Shown: piece by piece, positions 6,681 to 10,565 of the stretch
Numbering within the stretch: position 1 is the first letter of the stretch
How the letters are laid out: the number at the start of each line of letters is the position of its first letter
Assembly: GCA_021737525.1 (NCBI GenBank)
Contig: JAIPDU010000033.1
Location: 1 to 10,565, forward strand
DNA: 10,565 bases
Direction of reading: 5' to 3'
Source: Desulfohalobiaceae bacterium
GTDB lineage: Bacteria > Desulfobacterota > Desulfovibrionia > Desulfovibrionales > Desulfothermaceae
Program-made: the position numbers and the translations under genes
Notes under the pieces: generated by a model
What the model saw: only the letters and a program-made list of their open reading frames with translations
Databases searched by the model: none
What the model was told of the DNA's origin: nothing

Positions 6681-6818
6681 GTGCCGAGCTGTCCCTCATC
6701 GCCGATTCGCCCGGCGAAAGCGTGCCATGCCCGAAAGTCCCGCGCTGTGGAAAGGGCCTGACTGTCTCCAACCACTGCGAGCCGAACGACCCCAAAACCG
6801 CCCCGGAAGGATGGGGGC

Positions 6819-8075
6819 TCAGTGCACCTCCTGAATACGGGGCAGGCTCTTGACCAGCTCATAGGCCACCCTGAGCTGGTTGTCCCCGCGAAGAAGCTCA
6901 AGGACCTTTTCCTTCTTCACCTCGCCCTCGGTGTCCTCATCCTGGCTGATCAGGTGACCCTCGAGATCCCGCTCGCGCAGCACGGAGCCCTCCTCTCCCT
7001 GCTTCCCGTCGCTTGGCAGATAGGGGACATTGATGTCCGGAATGATCCCCTGGGCCTGGATGGAGTTTCCGTTGGGTGTATAATATCTGGCTGTCGTGAG
7101 TTTGATGCCCGTGTTCTCCTGCAGGGGAATGATTGTCTGGACCGAGCCCTTGCCGAAACTCTGCTGCCCCACGACAAGGGCCCGCTTCTGATCCTGCAGG
7201 GCACCGGCCACGATCTCGGAGGCCGAAGCCGTTCCGGCGTTGACCAGCACAACGACCGAGGCCTCAATGTCCTCCTCTTGGGCTTCCGCGGAAAAACTCA
7301 TTTGGGCCTGATCCACCCTGCCCTTGGTGAAGACGATCTTGCCCCGGCTCAGGAACATATCCGCCACGGAAACGGCCTGATCCAGAAGGCCGCCGGGATT
7401 GTTGCGCAGGTCGAGCACAATACCCTTCCATTTCTCCTGTTTGTTCAAGGCCTTGCGCAGATCGTCCGTCGTTTTCTGGTTGAAGTTGGAGATCCTCGCA
7501 TAGAGATATCCGGATCCCAGACCCTGGGTCTTGACACTGCGCATGGGGATCACGTCGCGCTCCACGGTGATCGTCACCGGCTTGTTCTCATCCTCGTGCA
7601 GGACGGTGAGATCCACTTCGCTCCCCTTGGGCCCGCGTATCTTGTCCACCGCGTCCATGATGCTGATGTCCCTGGTGGGCTCACCGTCGATCTTCAAAAT
7701 GGTGTCCCCCGCCTTGAGGCCCGCCTCATAGGCCGGCGTCCCCTCGATGGGCGATACAACCGTCAATCGCCCCTCGCGAAGGGTGATCTCGATGCCCACA
7801 CCGGTGAATTCCCCCTGGGTCTCCACCTCCATCTCCTGGAAGGCGTCCTTGTTCAAGAAGGCGGAGTGGGGGTCCAGGTTCTTGAGCATCCCCTCGATCG
7901 CTCCCTGGATCAGCTCCTTACGTTCCACTTCCTTCACATATGACTTTTCCACCATGTCCAGCACGTGACTGAACTGCTTCAAAGAGGCATAATCCTCATT
8001 CGCCCCGGAGGGACTGGGCATCCCCGCCAAGCAGAACAAGAGCGCGACGATCCCCACCCAGTTGGCTATACGCAT
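6819..8075 (-). CDS. ctpA: S41-family carboxy-terminal processing protease CtpA
   Basis: A 418-residue periplasmic serine protease. A signal peptide (1-25, hydrophobic core VGIVALLFCLAG) precedes the N-terminal S41 region with LDPHSAFL (67-74). A PDZ domain follows (about 88-175, including GVGIEI and AYEAGLKAGDTILKIDG), then the catalytic domain. NAGTASASEIVAGA places the nucleophile at Ser284. Lys309 in SFGKGSVQ lies 25 residues later, the spacing known for Prc and CtpB, and Gln313 follows four on. An acidic, charged tail (355-392) ends the protein. Such proteases trim or degrade envelope proteins, including cell-wall hydrolases in several bacteria. The ATG at 8075 has AGGGAGAGG just upstream and yields a clean signal peptide. 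An earlier ATG at 8144, overlapping the envC stop as TGATG, would add 23 residues. Downstream of envC in the operon. Confidence 0.96.
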   Translation of the reverse strand: MRIANWVGIVALLFCLAGMPSPSGANEDYASLKQFSHVLDMVEKSYVKEVERKELIQGAIEGMLKNLDPHSAFLNKDAFQEMEVETQGEFTGVGIEITLREGRLTVVSPIEGTPAYEAGLKAGDTILKIDGEPTRDISIMDAVDKIRGPKGSEVDLTVLHEDENKPVTITVERDVIPMRSVKTQGLGSGYLYARISNFNQKTTDDLRKALNKQEKWKGIVLDLRNNPGGLLDQAVSVADMFLSRGKIVFTKGRVDQAQMSFSAEAQEEDIEASVVVLVNAGTASASEIVAGALQDQKRALVVGQQSFGKGSVQTIIPLQENTGIKLTTARYYTPNGNSIQAQGIIPDINVPYLPSDGKQGEEGSVLRERDLEGHLISQDEDTEGEVKKEKVLELLRGDNQLRVAYELVKSLPRIQEVH

Positions 8076-8143
8076 AATCCTCTCCCTGTTTTTTACGGAC
8101 GTAGACATCTCCGGGGTTGCATTTCTCCCCCCGCTGCCGGTCA

Positions 8144-9295
8144 TCACCCTCTATCGCTCCTCTTGGCCAGCCACGGCCGGGGATCGATGGGTTGCTGGCC
8201 CTGCCTGAGCTCGAAATACAGTCCCGGTCCGTCCAGTTGGGGATGAAATCCGGCCCTGCCGATGGTCTCCCCCTTCTCGATCCTTTGACCCATTTCCACT
8301 TGCGAGGCAAGCAGATAGGCATAAAGGGAATAGTAGTCCTGGCTGTGCAAAATGATAACCACTCGCCCGAAGCCGCGCAACTTGTCGTTGTATACCACTT
8401 TGCCCCAGGCCACGGAGCGCACTTTCTGGCCCTTCTCCAGGGAAAAAACAAGCCCTTTGCTCGACTCGCTCTCCCCTCCCTGGGAGGAAACCATCTCCCC
8501 CCTGGCCGGCCAGGTCAATCGACCCTTCAGCTGGGCCATATTCCGTTTCTTTGAGTTCTTGAGGCGATAGCGCAGATTGTTGATGGTCTCGCGCACCCGC
8601 TCCAATTGCTCCCGTTTGGCCAGCTGCTCCTTCCTAACCTTCTGAATCCTGTCCATATAGGCGAGCTTCTGCTCCAGGAGCTGGTCCTTGCTGTCCTCTA
8701 TTTCCGCAAGCCGCTCCGAGATATTCTGCTCCACTCTCCGCAGCCGGCTCAAGTTGGAGCTGAGCTTGCTTTGTTCGGCATTGAGTGAGGCCAGTCTCTC
8801 CCGAACCATCCTGTAGACCGAGGCCAGCCAGGCATAGTTGCGTCGGACGTGCTCCAGACCGGCAACATCCCCCGGGCCCAGCTCCTTGTTCTTGAGGTAG
8901 AGCGGCCACATACGGGGGATCATGTTCCGGATAGCCTGCTTTTCCCGGGAAATACGCCGCATCAGCTTTTTGTTCCGGGTCTGGAGCTCTTTCTCCTCCC
9001 TGCGCTTGGCGCGGAGATTTTTTTCCTGCTCCCGAAGGCGCGAGGTCAGCTTCTCTATCCTGTCCTTGAGACGAGCCAGCCCCGTATACAGCTCTCTCTT
9101 TCTCTGGGAGAGCTCCGAGAGCGACTCCTTCCCCTCCTCCATGCGCTGCTTGTGCCGCTCGATTTTCTCCTCGATGGCGGAGGGGGCGTTCTGGCCCATT
9201 GCGTCTTCGGCCCGGACCAGATCAGCCAGGAAGGCTGCACACAGAAGCATCGCAATCAGAGAGGATGTGGCCAGGCTGCGTGTCAGGGCGCGCAT
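8144..9295 (-). CDS. envC: EnvC-like murein hydrolase activator (coiled coil plus degenerate LytM domain)
   Basis: A 383-residue exported protein. A signal peptide covers about 1-29 (SSLIAMLLCAAFLADLVRA). Two long heptad-rich coiled-coil stretches follow (about 40-125 and 160-250), then a LytM/M23 domain (258-376). The zinc-binding residues of active M23 peptidases are missing: the usual HxxxD site is not recognisable, YxHL reads YAYL (325-328) and HLHFE reads GLYFE (358-362). That is the signature of EnvC-type activators, which in E. coli are recruited to the divisome by FtsEX and switch on amidases AmiA and AmiB. No amidase or ftsEX gene is in this window. The ATG at 9295 is preceded by GGAGGAGG and starts a proper signal peptide; an upstream open frame to 9631 lies over the glycosylase gene. 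It overlaps an alternative ctpA start by one base. Confidence 0.93.
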   Translation of the reverse strand: MRALTRSLATSSLIAMLLCAAFLADLVRAEDAMGQNAPSAIEEKIERHKQRMEEGKESLSELSQRKRELYTGLARLKDRIEKLTSRLREQEKNLRAKRREEKELQTRNKKLMRRISREKQAIRNMIPRMWPLYLKNKELGPGDVAGLEHVRRNYAWLASVYRMVRERLASLNAEQSKLSSNLSRLRRVEQNISERLAEIEDSKDQLLEQKLAYMDRIQKVRKEQLAKREQLERVRETINNLRYRLKNSKKRNMAQLKGRLTWPARGEMVSSQGGESESSKGLVFSLEKGQKVRSVAWGKVVYNDKLRGFGRVVIILHSQDYYSLYAYLLASQVEMGQRIEKGETIGRAGFHPQLDGPGLYFELRQGQQPIDPRPWLAKRSDRG

Positions 9296-9356
9296 ACAGC
9301 CCCTCCTCCGAATCCGGCCCCCACCAGGGGTGTCCTGGATGAAGGACAAAGGCCCA

Positions 9357-10040
9357 TCAGGACACGTCCCCGGACACACGCGCCTCCTTTGCCCCGTTAT
9401 AGGCGTACAGAGGGCAGTCGGAGCACAGACCGTACTTCTTTCGGCACCATCTCTTGCCCGTGCGGACCAGGAGGGCATGGTACTCCTGATATACGGAGAC
9501 ATCCCGGGGAAGGGTCTCCATGAACAAGGACCGCAGCTCCTCGTATCCGATATCCTCCCGCACCAGCCCGTGTCTGCTGAAAATCCGCACGGTATAGGCA
9601 TCGACCACAAAGCTCGGCTTGTGGAAGGCATAGAGGACCATGCTGTCCGCGGTCTCGGCCCCGACTCCCTTCACCTCCAGGAGCTTTCTCCGCAAATCAT
9701 CTGTCTCGTAGCTCCCCAGAGCGGAAAGATGGAACCCGGTCTCGTCGCGCAAAAAATGCAGGAAGTTCAGAAGCCGCCCTGCCTTGATCCGGTAGTATCC
9801 CGCGGGCCGAATGAGCTCCGCCAACCTGTCCCCGTCCGTTTCGAAGAGCTTGAGCGGATCCAGCAGATCGTTGCGGGCCAGATTGGCGATCGCCTTTTCC
9901 ACGTTATCCCAGTTGGTGTTCTGGGTCAGGATCGCGCCCACGCAGACCTCGAAGGGCGTCTCTCCGGGCCACCAGTGACTGGGGCCCAGGTTTTCCAGCA
10001 TGGAGTTGTACATGTTGAGCAGATCTGCCAGTGCGGGCAT
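9357..10040 (-). CDS. HhH-GPD DNA glycosylase, endonuclease III / MagIII-related (COG2231 type)
   Basis: A 227-residue base-excision glycosylase. Features are the N-terminal GAILTQNTNWDNVEKAIANL (35-54), a helix-hairpin-helix VKGVGAETADSM (123-134) and catalytic Asp147 in FVVDAYTVRI. The Lys of bifunctional EndoIII (GVGxKTA) is Glu129 here, which suggests a monofunctional glycosylase without lyase activity, as in Helicobacter MagIII (3-methyladenine glycosylase). The C-terminal iron-sulfur motif is incomplete: Cys199-x6-Cys206-x2-Cys209 is kept, but the fourth position (215) is Asn. The ATG at 10040 is the only good start; AGGAGG lies 13 bases upstream, an unusually long spacing. It is the first gene of the leftward operon, 61 bases before envC. 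The substrate is inferred from family only. Confidence 0.9.
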   Translation of the reverse strand: MPALADLLNMYNSMLENLGPSHWWPGETPFEVCVGAILTQNTNWDNVEKAIANLARNDLLDPLKLFETDGDRLAELIRPAGYYRIKAGRLLNFLHFLRDETGFHLSALGSYETDDLRRKLLEVKGVGAETADSMVLYAFHKPSFVVDAYTVRIFSRHGLVREDIGYEELRSLFMETLPRDVSVYQEYHALLVRTGKRWCRKKYGLCSDCPLYAYNGAKEARVSGDVS

Positions 10041-10375
10041 AGGGCGAATTCGGCCTCCTGGAGAGTACGGGCTTTCCCGCGGCAATCCCTTTCGATGCGA
10101 CCCTGATCTTGGATCACCCCGGACAAAACGAAGCAGAAAAATGTTGCGAGCCGGACCGAGGAGAGCTAAAGATGTTCCGATAATTTAGTATGTTATAGAT
10201 ATTTTCCTGTAATACGCTTATTGATTCAGATCCGCGAAAGCCATCACGGGGTTTTTCCTGCCTATTCGAAATGGGTAATGAACTCTTCAGAAAATATTTC
10301 CATGCGGGTCTGAATCAATAAGCGTATCCTATAAAAAAGGAGACGCACAAATGCTGGGGATAAAGAACCCATCCC
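10041..10375. other. Intergenic spacer between prmA and the glycosylase operon
   Basis: A 335-base gap. The part nearest the glycosylase (10041-10160) is ordinary G+C-rich leader with a small TGATC-TTG-GATCA dyad (10104-10116). The part at about 10165-10345 is clearly A+T-rich compared with the surrounding genes and holds the palindromic element at 10212-10327. The operon promoter must lie in this spacer, but I see no pair of -35/-10 boxes good enough to name. Confidence 0.8.
10212..10327. repeat. 116-bp element with long terminal inverted repeats (MITE-like)
   Basis: The 19-base arm 10212-10230 (ATACGCTTATTGATTCAGA) is exactly complementary to 10309-10327. Pairing continues inward (TCCGCG with TGCGGG) with only T:G wobbles, so the arms reach about 25 bp around a 66-base centre. 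The centre can itself fold: GAAA/TTTC (10236-10239 with 10297-10300), TTTTC-TG/CA-GAAAA, and the hairpin CCTATT-CGA-AATGGG (10261-10275). The sequences just outside are CCTGTA (10206-10211) and CCTATA (10328-10333), a possible imperfect 6-bp target duplication. There is no coding capacity and no U-tract on either side, so an ordinary terminator is unlikely. A non-autonomous transposon remnant or a structured RNA is the best reading; copy number elsewhere is unknown. Confidence 0.7.
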
Positions 10376-10565
10376 TCAGACCTTGTCCCAGATCAGGGCG
10401 GACCACTCCTGTTTGCGTAGAACGCGGGGCTCCGGCAGGCCGGCAAGGGAATAGGCCCGGATCAGCTCCCCCTCCTGGTGCTGAAGCAGACCGGAGAGGA
10501 TGAGACTGCCTCCGGGCGCGAGCATCCCTGCCAGGGGCTCGGCCATCTCCAGCAGGGGGTCGGCC
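10376..10565 (-). CDS. prmA: Ribosomal protein L11 methyltransferase, C-terminal end (5' part outside window)
   Basis: The last 62 codons and stop of a leftward gene running off the right edge. The frame reads ADPLLEMAEPL, then MLAPGGSLILSGLL, QHQEGELIRAY and WSALIWDK. This is the end of the PrmA methyltransferase fold: the strand after motif IV with the NIxADPL block, the PGGxLILSGLL turn, and the final antiparallel hairpin ending in W-x-A-L. PrmA trimethylates lysines and the N-terminus of ribosomal protein L11. Only a class I methyltransferase C-terminus is visible, so another family member is possible. It lies upstream of the glycosylase operon on the same strand, separated by 335 bases with the palindromic element. 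Confidence 0.82.
   Translation of the reverse strand, partial: ADPLLEMAEPLAGMLAPGGSLILSGLLQHQEGELIRAYSLAGLPEPRVLRKQEWSALIWDKV

Noticed and set aside
6822..7943. A long rightward open frame (373 codons) opposite ctpA, and a similar one (423 codons) opposite the deacetylase at 5331-6602
   Set aside because: Both lie over genes with full catalytic or family motifs on the minus strand. Their products show no recognisable domain and no ribosome site was evident.
10333..10375. Possible prmA terminator: GGGAT/ATCCC stem with a T-run on the minus strand
   Set aside because: The stem is only 5 bp and lies about 20 bases from the T-run (10334-10339), so it does not form a proper intrinsic terminator.
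10351..10503. A 50-codon rightward frame with AAGGAG eight bases before its ATG, just outside the palindromic element
   Set aside because: Almost all of it is antisense to the prmA 3' end, and its Arg/Pro/Gly-rich product looks like a shadow frame. The ribosome-site match alone is too little to call a gene.
1..10565. CRISPR array, prophage or defence system
   Set aside because: No regularly spaced direct repeats, integrase, transposase, restriction, toxin-antitoxin or phage structural genes are visible; apart from the palindromic element the content is housekeeping or envelope-related.

Overview
The window is about 60% G+C by eye, tightly packed, and looks chromosomal. The gene set and order suggest a Desulfovibrionales-like member of the Desulfobacterota (sulfate-reducer type): an EnvC / CtpA / divergent polysaccharide deacetylase / Ndk block, TrmL directly followed by the cobalamin enzyme CobD, and an ArsR regulator ahead of a cysteine-rich radical SAM enzyme. 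This placement is inferred from gene content. No rRNA or marker search was possible.

Left part (1-3007). The end of an ArsR-type regulator is followed on the same strand by a 525-residue radical SAM protein resembling the archaeal tetraether lipid synthase (Tes, MJ0619) family. A strong G+C hairpin separates it from a convergent RmlD-type sugar-nucleotide reductase homologue in which the catalytic tyrosine is leucine. A sigma70-type promoter for that gene lies in the roughly 300-base spacer that follows.

Middle (3008-4866). The spacer ends in a good promoter for tRNA-Val(CAC). Downstream on the same strand come a strong hairpin, trmL (wobble-nucleotide methylation of tRNA-Leu) and cobD (corrin ring aminopropanol attachment), with one base between the trmL stop and the cobD start.

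Right part (4867-10565). Five genes read leftward in what looks like one operon: an EndoIII/MagIII-type DNA glycosylase, envC, ctpA, a divergent polysaccharide deacetylase and ndk. EnvC, the S41 protease and the deacetylase form an envelope and cell-wall-remodelling module. The glycosylase and Ndk are DNA-repair and nucleotide genes at its two ends. Further right is an A+T-rich spacer holding a 116-bp element with near-perfect terminal inverted repeats (19 bp perfect, about 25 bp in all) and a possible 6-bp target duplication. The window ends in the 3' end of prmA, also leftward.

Most of the window is ordinary housekeeping. The points most worth following are the Tes-like radical SAM gene next to an ArsR regulator, the palindromic element upstream of the glycosylase-envC operon, and two enzymes that lack expected key residues (the RmlD homologue and the glycosylase).
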